A DNA stretch of 64,000 nucleotides from Edaphochlamys debaryana. Its lineage: Eukaryota; Chlorophyta; Chlorophyceae; Chlamydomonadales. Positions 48,244-60,100 of this stretch are shown here, piece by piece (the first letter of the stretch is position 1; the number at the start of each line of letters is the position of its first letter). The position numbers and the translations under genes are program-made. The stretch spans positions 124,001 to 188,000 of the forward strand of contig JAEHOE010000055.1 of assembly GCA_016858145.1 (NCBI GenBank). Reading direction: 5' to 3'. Below the pieces are notes generated by a model. It was not told where the DNA came from. It saw only the letters and a list, made by a program, of their open reading frames with translations, and made no database searches.

Positions 48244-49203
48244 CACGCCCATCAGCTCCTATAGGTCAGTGATGTCTCTGTCAGTGCTGTCACGCCCATG
48301 CATGTCATGAGTCATGACACGTCAGTCAGCTGGAGGACGCATCCCGCTGACTGGGGGGTGGGGGCTTCTTGTTCAAGCGGCTCAGGACATCATGCCCGCC
48401 TGCCCCGCTGCATTCCCGTCCCAGCCCAGAGGGGCAGCAACTCAAGGTGCACGAACCGAACTCTGGTCAGGTGGACCATCGATCGCTTCCTTTTACACGT
48501 GTGTCCGTGTGCGGCAATCACTCTCTCCTGACTCCGGCCGCCGCCTGTTCTGTGTCCTGCACATCCCTCTCGTCTTGCTTGCTCAGCTCACAATCGTGTC
48601 TCTGCTCAGCCCACAACGCCTGAAGCGCCCGAAAATCAGCAATACCACGGCAAAAAATCCTTGGGACAGGGCCACATCACAGACCGTGCCCGCCCACATG
48701 TATCCTCCCGTCTGCCGTCCGGCCCTTGCTCGAGGGCCGCAATGTGACGGCCGGGGCCCGGCCAGGCTCAACGCCCCGAACCTCGCGAGCCATGTGACCT
48801 GATGGATATACGCACCGTTCACAAGCTCTCTCGCCCGGTGCTTTTGACTACGGTACTCGCATTCGCAGCGTCGAGGCCGCCGAGCGGTGCCGTACGAAAA
48901 TAGCCAATCAGGTACGGCACCCCGCACAAGCTCCTTGTCAAGATCCTGATCCCCTGTGCACCCTTCACCCGAGCCCGCCTGCCCTCTTCACCCGGCCCCC
49001 AGCCTTACCCCTTGCAACGCCCCTCATAAGTTCCCCTGCCCTTCTCCCTCCGCGGGCTGTACGGCGCCCATGCATGTCGTACCGTACCTCGTACCAAAAC
49101 CGCCCGTGACCTCTCGTAATAAGTTGTACTACCGCCGACCCGCCAATCCTCAGGCAGCCGGCCAATCCAACTCAACTCCGCCTCCGCCCAGTCAGTCCAG
49201 TCA

Positions 49204-49208
49204 TTACA
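49204..49208 (-). terminator. Putative TGTAA polyadenylation signal (rhodanese gene)
   Basis: On the - strand TGTAA lies about 85 bases after the stop at 49293. Confidence 0.35.
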
Positions 49209-49292
49209 CGCACTTGCTGCTCCCGTCCGGACCGTCCCGTTGACCGTTCCGGTCCGTCCCAGTCCGGTCCGTCCGGCCCGCCGTACGGGGCC

Positions 49293-52200
49293 TTACGCGC
49301 TGCTCTCAGTCGAGCTGGGCGCGGCGGCGGCGGCGGGGGCCGCGGGCTTGGCCTCGGCGGCCGGGGCGGCGGGGGCGGGAGCCGGGGCGGCTGGGGCGGC
49401 AGCAGGTGCAGCAGCGGGCGCCGGCTTGGACTCAGCCGCCGGGGCGGGCTTTGGAGCGGGGGCCGGCACGGGGGCCGGAGCCGGAGCAGCGGCTGGGGCG
49501 GGCATGGGGGCCGCCGGCGCCGGCGCGGGGGCGGCGGCGGGGGCGGGCTTGGGAGCGGGCGCCGGGGCAGCGGCCGGCGCGGGCTTGGCAGCCGGGGCCG
49601 GGGCCGGAGCCGGGGCGGCGGCAGCGGCGGGCTTGGCAGCCGCCGCCGCTGGGGCGGGCTCGCTGGCGGCGGCGACGGCCGCCGCCAGGGCGGCGGCCGA
49701 GACCTCCTTGGCGGGGGCCGGCGGCGGCGCGGCAATGGCGGCAGGGGCCGCTGCCGGGCGCGGCGGCGGCGAGCCGCCGGCGGCGGCCAGGGCCGGCGGC
49801 GGCTTGGGCGACGCCAGGGAGGCGACCTTGGCGGCGGCGCCGGTGACGGCGTTGGCGGCGCCCTGGACGTCATCCAGGAAGTCCTGTCAGGGGGGGAAGT
49901 GGGGGCGCGGAGGGACGGATTGATCTCTGCCTTTCGTGGAGCGGTAGGAAGTGCGAGAAGAGGTACCGTCTGGCCCAGGCCAGATGAAGCTGGGAGGGAA
50001 GCCTCCTGGAAGGTAAGCGGGAAGTGAAGGCTCATCCCGGCCGCCTGCCCCTGCCTCTTCCCAGTCGCCTGCTCCTCCCCCGCTGCCCACCTGCGGGCTC
50101 TTGTAGGTCGACACGCGGCTGTAGATGGTGGCCATCACACCCCAGATGGCAATGTACCTGGGAGGGCGGGCAAGGGAGGGGCTTTTCTGCATCTTCGAGA
50201 GGAAAAGGGGAGGGTATTAGGAACGGGGCCAGAGTCCGAGAGGCTGTCAAGCTGCCGAGCTGCAAAATGCCCTCCCGCGCGCCCTCGGAACCGAAGAAGT
50301 CAGACATAAGCACGGGGCACAGCTGAGGAGATGGTTCGAGCTGCGCGCTGCTGAGCGCTGCGGCTTCAGAAGTCGCGGCGCTTAACCCTGCCCCCACGCC
50401 ATGCCCCCACGCCATGCGCCTCCCCAGGGCCTGCCTCCCCACCGGAGCGTGGTGTGGTAGTTGACGGCCGCGTAGGTGGTGAGCGAGACGATGGCCAGGG
50501 AGGAGGCCACAAACTGCGGCTCCTTGAGCTTGGGGCCGACCACGGCTGGGGGGTGGGGAGGTGGGTGTGTTGGGGGGCATGTAGGGAGGGCAGTTGTTGG
50601 TGAACCGGCCCCACGCTCCTTGCCCCCCTCAATCCCTTCCGCAGCGCGCCACCCGGCACCCCCTTTCCCCCCCTCACCCGCCACCTCCGCCACCTCATCC
50701 GCCAGCACCGCCAGCGCAGAGTAGTCGTACTCGGACTTCTCCTTGACCACGCCCAGGCCGGCGGCAGACCAGGCCTGGAGGGAGGAGAGGCGGGGGGGCG
50801 GGGGTCAAAACACCTGGCCCTCAACCCCCTCCCACCTGGCCACACGGGGCACGAAACACATCGCGCCCTTGCACCCTCTCTCCCCTTTTCCCCCTTCTCC
50901 CCACCCACGCTCCCCACCTGGAAACCGCCCTCCATCACGTAGCACCGCAGCACGCCCGCAGAGGTGACGCCGCGGGCCAGCTCGCGGGCCTCCGTGTCGT
51001 CCTGGGGGTGGGGGGAGGGGGGTGGGTGTGAGGTGAGAGGAGAGGGTTGAGGGGGCGGGGTGGTGCAGTTGCACGCGGGCCCACCCCACGTATCCCCATT
51101 TCCCCCCCCCCACACACACACCTTGTCCGTCATGATGACCACCTTGGTCAGGGGCGTGCGGATGCGGCTGAGGCCGGCGATCAGCAGCGCAGTGGCGCCC
51201 AGCTGCAGCTTCTCGGGGTTCTTGACCTGGAAAGTGGTGGTGATGGGGACGGGGTTGTCAATGCTTGGCAAGATCCCATACCCCAGAGACGCATATGGTA
51301 GGCAAAGCGTCCTCGCAACTCCATTGGGATGGGGCATGGGGGTGCGCAATGCGTCTGGAAGCGGGGATGATGCCGCCCCAGAAGCTTTGGACCCCCGGCT
51401 ACCCTCGCCTCTGCGACCCCATTGCCCTTGCCGCTCTTGGGCCCACCCTCCATCTCCATCCCCCATCCCATTCGTTTCCGTCGCCTCCGTCCCACCGCCA
51501 CTTGCTACACCCCTCCCGTCGGCCCCGACCCAGCCTCTAGGCCACACACCTCCTCTGGCCCCTTCCGCCCCCCCACCTTCCCCAGTACCAAAGTCTCCCT
51601 CTGCCCCGCCCCCCCAATACCCCACGGGACCGCTGGATTTTCTCTCTGCCCGCACCCCACCACCCCAACCTCATCCCGACCATCATTTACCCTGGCCCTT
51701 CTCCCTACCCCACGCCTTATCGCCCCTCCGTATGACCCAATTCTCCCCCTTCCCCCAGCGCCCACGCCTCCCCCCCCTCACCTCGCGGGCAACCTTGGGC
51801 GCCGGCGCGGGCCCCGAGGCGGCGGGCACTGCGGCCGCCTTGAAGCGGGCGCCCTTCTTCAGCTCCAGAATGCCCGCCTCCTGAAAGGAGCAGGGGCGTT
51901 GCGAGGAGTGGTGGTGCTGAGGGGGAGGTGACTGCTCGCACGTCGTCACCCCCCGCTCCCTGGGCACCCCGCCTTCCCCCAAACCGAAGGAAGAGCACGC
52001 TAGACGATCCGACCGTCGCCCTCCTGCCTCCGGCGTCGCCCGCATCCAAGGCCGCCTCCGCCCTTCTTGAATCCCGCCCAACCGCCAACCACCCAACCGC
52101 CCCAACCACCTAACCACCTAACCACCGACCGACCTTGCGCTGCTCCTCGCTGCGCACGTCCACCACCACCGTGTCCTCCTTGGCCAGCAGCTCCTTGACG

Positions 52201-55200
52201 GCGGCGGGGGCCAGGTCGCCCGCGTAGCCGCCGTAGCTAAGCGGGGAGGGAGGGTGGAGGGTGGGGGCACAAGGGTGGAGTGGTAGGGCGTAAGGGGCCG
52301 TCCCTGCGTTCCTCCCGAAGCGGCAGATAGGGGCGAGGAGGAAGGGAGGAAGGTGGTTGAGGGGGGGGGGGGGGCGTCATTGCGTCCAGCGTTGCTTTCC
52401 AGGCACCCAGCGGCACCCTCCCACTCACTTACCCCTTCCCCTCCCTCCCTACCTACGTCCCCCTTCCCACCCTCCCCCTGCCCCCCTTTCCCCCTCCCTC
52501 ACCGGTCCAGGTACACCTTGACCCCCAGCGGCACGCCCACCAGCGTCGCCAGCACCAGGGAGGAGGTGGGGTGGGACACGAAGGCGCCCACTACCTCGCC
52601 CAGGTCCTTGGCGACCACCTGGGGGGTGGGGTAATGGGGCGGGGGTTTCGTATTGAGCGCCTTGAAGGACCTTGTTGGGGTGAAGGAGGAGCGGGGGGCA
52701 CACGTGGGGTCGCCGAAGGCATACTGCTGGGCATCCGGTGAGGCAACCGCGTCCCCCAGGTCCGGGGTTGGGGCGGGACGACGGCGGAGGCCGTGACCAC
52801 CCCCTTCCACGCTGGGATCCCGGTCGCGGGCACGGCTGGCTCGGCTGGCCCTCCGCCCCGGAACTAGCGAGCACGCGTGGTGAGGCACAGCGCTGTCCAC
52901 CCCCAGGCCACGGTCGCATTCCCTGCCCAACAGGCAGCACCCCGTCCTCCCTCCCTCCCTCCCCTCGAGGTTCTGCCCCCTAGCGCTACCCAACAGGCAG
53001 CGCCCCGCGGCGACACCAGCTCGCCACTGGGCGCCGGGTTGCCCCCCTGTCGCGTCATCTTCCCTCCCTCCCCTCAAGGTTCTGCCGCTTGGCGCCGCCG
53101 CGCCGGCAGCACTTGCGCCCCCCGCTCCCAACGCACTGCCCCAACGCACTGCCGCTACCGACTGCCGCTGCCGACTGCCCTGACGCGCCTCGCCCATGGG
53201 CCCCGACGGGCCCGCGGGCCCGCGGTCACAGTCCCTCCTCCGCGCCAGCTGGGCCTGCGCCTGGGCCCCACCTGGGCCCGGGCAGACCCGGCTGGGCCCA
53301 AATGTCCGCCCGTGCAGCATGCTGACCTTCGAGTTTTATCCTGTACACACCCCTTCTTACCTGCTAAGGGGCCTGCCAACTATGCCAAGGCCAGGCTCGA
53401 CGCATGGCCATGTAGTGACCACGTGCTCTCTCCCTCAGAGAAGCTCCCCGGAAACGCATCCCTCACACACGCCCGGAATCAATCCCGGCCCGGAAAACCC
53501 TCGTGACCGGCCCTTACCCGCGCGCCTGGCGGCAGCGACTCAATGGCGGCGCCGTACGACGTCGCAATGGCGGCGCCGGTGGACGTAAAGACACCCTCGA
53601 CGGCGGCGGTGGCCTGGCCGACGGCGGCGGAGGCGCTGCTGGCGACGCCGCGGACGCCGTCGAGCGACCGATCCACCTCCGTCAGCAGGCCCCCGGTGGC
53701 GGCGTTGACGGCGGCGGTGGCGGAGCTGACCGCGGAGCCGACGGCGGCGGAGGCCGAGTCGACGGCGCCGACGACGACGGCCGTGGCAGAGCTGACGGCG
53801 CCGCCCACAGCGGCGGTGGCGGATCCGACGGCGCCGCCGACGGCAGCCGTGGCGGAGCCGACGGCACCGGTGACGGCGCTGGTCGCGTTGTCGACGGCGC
53901 CGGTTACGGCGGCGCTGGCCTCGGCGGCGGCCTTGGACGCCGCCGCCGCCGCGTCGGCGGCGGCAGCGCCGGCGTCGGGAAGCTCGACCGACGGGAGCTC
54001 AACCGACGGCAGCTTGGGCATCTCAAGCTCTGGCATCTCCAGGCTCATCTGCGGTACCTCGGGCACCTCCGGCGCCTCAACGGCGACCGGGGCCGGCGGC
54101 GGCGGTGGCGGCGCCGGCGGCTCGGGCGTCGGCGCCGGCGGCGCGGGCGCCTCCGACTGGACCGTGTACTTGCGGATCTGAATCTTGGGCGGCGTGAACT
54201 TGGGCACAATCACCGCCGGCGCCTCCGTCACCGCCTCCACCGCCGCCGGTAGGTCCGCCGGCGGCGGCTCCGGAACCGACACCTTTGGCAGGTTGAAGGA
54301 GGGGGCAGTGAACTTGGGCATGGTGAACTCGGGCATCTCGGGCATCTCCGGGACCTCGAACTTTGGCATCTCCGGCGCCTCAAACTTCGGCATCTCGGGG
54401 GCCTCAAATTCAAACTTGGGCGCCGCCACCACAGCGTCAGCGGCCTGCTCGGCCGCCGGCGGCTCCGCCACCGTGACCTTGGGCAGGCTGAAGGAAGGGG
54501 CGGTAAACTTTGGCATGGTGAACTCGGGAAGCTCGGGCATCTCGGGCATCTCGGGGGCCTCGAACTTGGGGAGCTCCGGCATGTCCGGCATCTCCGGCAG
54601 GGTGAACTTGGGCGCCGCTGCCTCCACCTCCGACACCACCTCAGACACCGCCTGAGAGGCCGCCTCCTCCACCGGCGCCACGGGCGCTGCTGGCAGCTCC
54701 ACCTAAGAGGGAGGGAGGGTGGGTGGGCGGGGACGGGGCCGGAGGTTGGGCTGGGCGCGACCACCGGTGCGGGGGTGCGTGTTGCGTGACTGCTGTTGAT
54801 GTGTGCGGGCTGCGGCTGCCCGGTCGCACGTGCGTGACTCGGCAGCCACCGGGCCCCTGCCCCCTCCCAAAGAGAGGGACGCCGGACGCTGCACCAGTGC
54901 ACCACCGCCGCCCAGTGCGTTACGCCGCCCTACAGCCGCCGCCTGCCGCAGCCCCACGCCACTGAATCTACTCCGCGCTTGTGACGTGCAAGGTACGCAC
55001 AGGAGGGCAGCCCACCAGGGACCGGGACCGAGGCAGGGGCCAGGACAAGGGGGGCAGGAACCGAAAAAGGCAGGGCAGAAGCGCGACAAGAAACGCAGCA
55101 CAGCACAGCACGCCTCATCCGAAGCGCACCTTGGGCATGCTGAACTTGGGCATCTCCGGGGCGTTGAACTTGGGCATGGAGAAGGAGGGCAGCGAAAAGG

Positions 55201-55811
55201 TGGGCCCCTCCGAGGCCGCCGGGGGCGCCTTGACCGAACGGCTGGTCATCTCCGCATAGCGAGCAGCCGCCGAGGAGATCGAGTCCTCTGTGAGAGCAGG
55301 GATAGGGGCAGGGGCAAAGGGCAAGGAGGAAGAGGTGGAGTTAGGTCAGGGAAGCAGGGGGGTGTCGGCCCCCAGCTGCACGTGTAACTACAGGCCTTGT
55401 CCGTTGTCCCCCAGAGGAACGGGCAGAAGCACGAGACGCGGTCGGAGCACGGGGGCACGGCTTCGTCTGAGGCCGGGCCCAGGACCGGAACAGGGGCGGT
55501 GCCGGCCGCGAGTGCAAAGCCTGGGGGAATGCCGCCCCACTATCCGTACTTGCAGGCGACCGTACCGCAGCCTTCCCATGCAAGGCCCCCTCGGGCCAAG
55601 CCCGCCCAGACCGCATCAACAGTGCGGCCCCTTAGACCCACACGACCCTGCATGTGATTGCCGTGCACTGATGCGTAACGTGCACAGACACACATGCTTT
55701 TGTCATAGATAATGTCAATCTCACCGGGAGCCTCAGCCGAATCCAGGACCAGGGTCACCTCCGCCAGATTGAACAGGGGCTGGTGCTGGGAGGCGTGAGG
55801 CACCACACCGC
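49293..55811 (-). CDS. Thylakoid rhodanese-like protein, TROL/CAS type, 5' exon unresolved (at least 931 aa, 12 exons)
   Basis: Exons: 55725-55811, 55130-55287, 53518-54702, 52503-52618, 52134-52236, 51782-51880, 51122-51226, 50918-51001, 50678-50774, 50443-50545, 50091-50157, 49293-49883. In order: about ten MPKF/MPEMP-type repeats (EFTMPKFTAPSF, EMPEMPEL); an Ala/Val amphipathic 11-mer region (GAVGSATAAVG); a membrane helix (SSLVLATLVGVPLGVKVYL); a rhodanese domain (GYAGDLAPAAVKELL, VVVDVRSEEQR, YVMEGGFQAW); a second hydrophobic hairpin (SSLAIVSLTTYAAV, YIAIWGVMATIY); and a 196-residue Ala/Pro tail ending SSTESSA. The active-site Cys is replaced (VVIMTDKDDTEA), as in the non-catalytic TROL and CAS proteins, so a scaffold or signalling role at thylakoids is likely. 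TROL's FNR-binding motif is not visible in the tail. The start and transit peptide lie upstream of 55811 and were not resolved; an ATG at 56668 is one candidate. Confidence 0.8.
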
Positions 55812-57104
55812 CTGCAGGGGGGGCAGGGGCGGGTGCAGGCAGGCAGGGCCGCGTGAAAGTCTGGGAGCGAGAGTCTGGGAGGATGCGCGGCAGGAGGGGG
55901 TTAAGCGGGACGGGTGGGAAGGAGCCGCTTGATTGCAGCGTTGCGAGAGGGGTGTGCTGGCGATGAACGGGCTTTAGTTGAGGAGTCGGAGTAGGACGGC
56001 GGGCAGAAGCCGGGGGAAACCAGGCGGACAGCCGAGGTTCGACAAGCAAATCCCTGGGCGGTGCTAGGGAAGTAATCCGATATGTCGGTTTTCAGAGGGA
56101 GGGGTGGAACCCTGCGGTAGAACCTGGCAGCCGGGAGCCAGGGGCACCTCCCCGCCGCGGGTGTTGTGCCCGTCGTGTGGTGGGGGACGTCGCGGGTCAC
56201 GGCCAGCCTCCTCCGCACCAGACGACCCGCGACGCCATGGCCGAGTACCACGCACATCAGGTGCACGTTCTGGCGCTGCGACATGCCGGTGCAAGGCTGG
56301 GCGCGCGGCGTCGGGAATCGACGGTGGGCCCCTCGGCCCCAGGAGGCCCCAGCAAGACCCGAAACGTCTAGCTCTAAATTCTTGGCACCCCTGGTTAGCC
56401 GGGTCATGTCGCCTGCGACAAGTCCCCGCGTGCGTCGGGCGCGCATCGCTCACCTCGCCACATAGCCAGGACCGGCTTGGCCGATCGGACATGGCCCTGC
56501 AGTCAGGCGATGAAGTGGTCAACTGGTTCAGCATCTGGGTGATCGTATTGGCGAGAGGAGCTTCGTCGCCAGGCACCTTCGATTTCTTCTAAAACGCACG
56601 CGCGCTGGCCCCCACACCTTGGGCTTCTGCCCGGCAGGGCCCTTCAGGGCCAGCTGCTTCGCCTGCATCCTCGCGCCTGAGGGGAGGCCACAGAAGCAGT
56701 CAAGCCGGGAGCAAGCTGAAGCCCAAAACGCCGGCCACCACGCAGGATCAGTGCCCTAAGAGACTCTAGAGCGAGCGATGAAGCGACGGAACGCTATGGC
56801 AGGCGTCGCGGTCCCGCAATCGGTGCAAGAGCAAGTGTCGCGCCGGGCACTGCTTGTGCTCAAAGCTCACCGGCTGCAAAAGAGCAGATTCGGCTGCGTA
56901 TGCGTGTGAAGCAGCGTGCCTTTGCAGCTGTGCCTCTGGTCCAGACCAACCCCGCATGGGCTGTCTCAAGAGCGGTCCTCAACTTGCCGGCACCGCCACA
57001 AGGCAGAGTCAAATTTACATAGGTGCACCGATATGACAGCTTGATACTTAGCCACGCCGGAACGCCGAAATTCACTCGAGCATTGGCCCTCGAAACTTAA
57101 GAGC
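55812..57104. other. Divergent region holding the missing 5' exon of the rhodanese gene
   Basis: No ATG occurs on the - strand between 55812 and about 56230. Further upstream, MQAKQLALKGPAGQKPK starts at 56668 (-), and a frame from 56590 to 56455 ends at a good donor (GCGAG|GTGAGC). Neither joins the next exon in phase by an obvious route. The + strand side carries the promoter of the RING gene. Confidence 0.45.
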
Positions 57105-60100
57105 ATGAACGGGGTCGCTGGCACCCCGGCCCCGGCCGCCCCCCGGCGGAGCGGTGACCAAGGTAAGTGAGCGCCTCCGCAGTCGCTGTTTGCTTGGCCG
57201 CCGGGGCACATTTGCTTCACTCCCGCGTCGCTCGCGCTGCAGACGTGGACGCCCTGCACGTCCTAACTACAAGCCTGGGTGGCCTAGACCTCAAGCGGGG
57301 CTCCGCGCCGACGCCGGCAAGCTCCGCGAGGCAAGTCTGGGGTTTCAAGTCCAGAACGGTTGCAGAAGCGCGCCCGCGCAAAGCGCCCAGCGCGTTCCCG
57401 CGGCCTGCCCCCGCAGACCCCGCTGCCGCTCACGGCAAGACTGCGACGATAAGGAGAATGCAGCGGAGGACAAGGTCACGCCGAGCAGGTCCGGGCCGGT
57501 CCGTTCACAATGCCTAGAGTGCAGTTGTGCTGTCGGGAACTCCCCTAACCCGCCGACACGGTCGCAACGCAGACTGACGTGCTTCACGCAGCTTCGGGAG
57601 GAGCTGACCTGCGCGGTAAGGGCCCGCGCGAAGTGCGTCGCTTTTGAGGTAGCCACCTTGTCGCAACCGCGTCAGGAAATCGTCACCTAAGCGCCGGGGC
57701 ACCGCTGTGTGTCCGTTGCAACGCAGGTCTGCCTGGACATCTGCGTGCGGCCGTGCACGACGCCCTGCGGTAAGTTAGGCAACCACCATCACCTACCTGG
57801 TCGCGGGCCGACGCACGCTCGGCGCTGGGCCCGCAGCTGGCCTGAAGCGCTGGCGCTCCGTTTCTGCAGGTCACAACTACTGCAGGAATTGCCTGCGACG
57901 CAACATGGAAGTGAACAACCCCTGCCCAAAGTGTCGCACTCGCCTTCCGCCGGGTACGTGCCGTCTGGCTGCGCAGGGAGCCCCCACAACCGTGCCCCAC
58001 CGTTTGCCGCTGGCAAGATACCGGTCTCGGCCCGTCAAGCATTTTGATCACCTGTACCTGGATGCTGCAGGCTTCGAGCTCAACATCAACACGACGCTGT
58101 GGAACACCATCCAGGCGCTGTTCCCGACGGAGGTGGCCGGCAAGCCGCTGACGCCGGTGCCGGCCCAGGCGCAGGCCCAGCACGGGGCCAAGGCCCGCCC
58201 CGGCCCTCGACGGCCGCCGACCGGGCCCAACTACAATCCGGTGGCGCCATTCCGACCTCCCAGGTGCGCCTGCTGCTGAGAAACCTATAGCAAGAGACTA
58301 CGTGTACAACCCAGTTTGACTTACGCCTGCTTGTCTCTCTCTCCTGGTGGCCAGGTTCATGGTACCGGGCCAACCCGGCTTCACCGGCCAGCCCTCCTCG
58401 CGCGCCAACTCGAGCAGCGGCGTGGCTGCGGGCCTGGGCTCAGCCGGCATGGGACTGGCGAGCCTGGCTGGGCGCAGCGTGTCTGGGCCCCGGCCGCAGC
58501 GAGCTGCAGAGGCCCCTGCTTCCGCGGACGCGGGCGCTTCCGCTGTGCCGTCCCTGGCGCAGTTGGGCGTCCGGCCCGCCCGGACCGGACTCGGCGAGAG
58601 CCAGCCGGAGCGCCGGCGCTCGCGCAGCGCGGAGCGTTGGGACGTGGACCCGACCCAGATGGAGTTTGTGGTGGGACGGGGCGGCGTACGCTCCGGCGAG
58701 CCGCCTATGGCGTCGACCCAGATGGGGATCGAGGGGGCCGCGGCAGGCAGCGAGCTGGAGCGGCGGTCGGGATCGCCGTCCCTGCTTATGCGCCTCTTGG
58801 CAGACGGCCCCTCGCAAGCCAGCGCTGCGGCTGCGATGCGGTCGAGGGTGCAGCCGCCGCCGCAGCAGCAGCTGCGGCCCGCCGCAGCCGGCACGGAGCG
58901 CAGCTTGCAGGGCCCATCCAGCACTGCCGCTGCGGGCAGCCGCCCGACCCAGATCGCGGGCACATCCAACGCCTGCCTCAATCCCTTCGTCCGGCCACTT
59001 CGCCTCGGCCAGGCGCGGCCCGGGCAGGGCGCGGAGGCCGGCGGCAGCCAGGCAGCGGATGCAGCAGTATCCGGCGGCGCGTCGGGCGCTGCTGGCCAGC
59101 TGAACGCGTCACAGCGGGCTGCGCTGGCGGCGCGGAGCCAGAGGCCCGCCGGCCTGCCTAACAGCGGCTCAGCAACTTCCCTCGAGACTTCGGCCACCAC
59201 CGCCTCCGCGACCGCCGCTGGTACCGTGGGCAGCGGCCTGCCCAGCCCCCGGAGCAGCAGCAGCTGTAGCGGCAGTGGCCGCGCGGGGCTTGGCCCTGCT
59301 GACCGCGCCTTCCTGCGCAGCAGCAGCAGCCTCCTAGGCGCCAGCGACGAGGAGGAGGCGGAGGAGCAGCGCAGCTCTGTTCAAGACGGCCGCGTCCCCG
59401 AGGCCATGGCTGACGGCGGGGTCGGCTGCGACGACGCCTCGGAGCTGTGCCTGTCGCCTGACATGCCGCCTCCGCTGCCACGCACGAAGGTGGCCCCTGC
59501 TTTCGTCGCCTCGCGGACCGCCGCCCCTCAGCGTCCCGCTGCTGGCCTGCCCGTCCGAGGCCAGCCGCTGGCTTCCGCTACCCTCGCTGCCGCGTTGGCC
59601 CCTGTGGGCACGGCCGCGCCCAGGCCCGCTTCCAGCTCTCGCCCTGCCGTGTGCGGCCCCAGCCGCCGCGGCCTGGAGGCGCTGGCCGAGGAGGATCCCG
59701 TCGTTCTGGACGATCTGGACCAGGCGGATCCCGCCGAGCCGTACGACTCTCGCGGTCTGCCCATGGGCCTGGACCTCAACAGCCCGGGCCTGGGCCTGGG
59801 GCTGGGCCCCACGTCGCCGGCCGCACCCCTGCTGCCGGCGGTGGGCCGAGCCGCCACGCACACTGGGGTGGCCGGCATGGAGCATGGCCGTGACGCAGCT
59901 GGTAAGGCTACTCTCAGGGCCCATCATCATATAATTCTAGCTCTCACTTATGTAGCTTAGTTGCGCGACCACTGTACGAGATGTCGTTAGTGGAGCGCAT
60001 ACCTGCTGGTTCCGTGTGCTCACGCCCTGTGACCGCCCCTTCACCGCAGGCACGGGTCCCTCGCCCACGTGGGAGGAGCTGGACGAGCTGGTGAACCGGC

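Larger units (their letters stand above)
47869..49292. other. Intergenic region between convergent genes
   Basis: It holds the 3' UTRs of IFT25 (+) and the rhodanese gene (-). A near-palindrome (TGTCATGAGTCATGACA) lies near 48304. An inverted pair, GTGCCGTAC at 48887-48895 and GTACGGCAC at 48912-48920, could form a 9-bp stem with a 16-base loop. No exon is supported. Confidence 0.6.
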
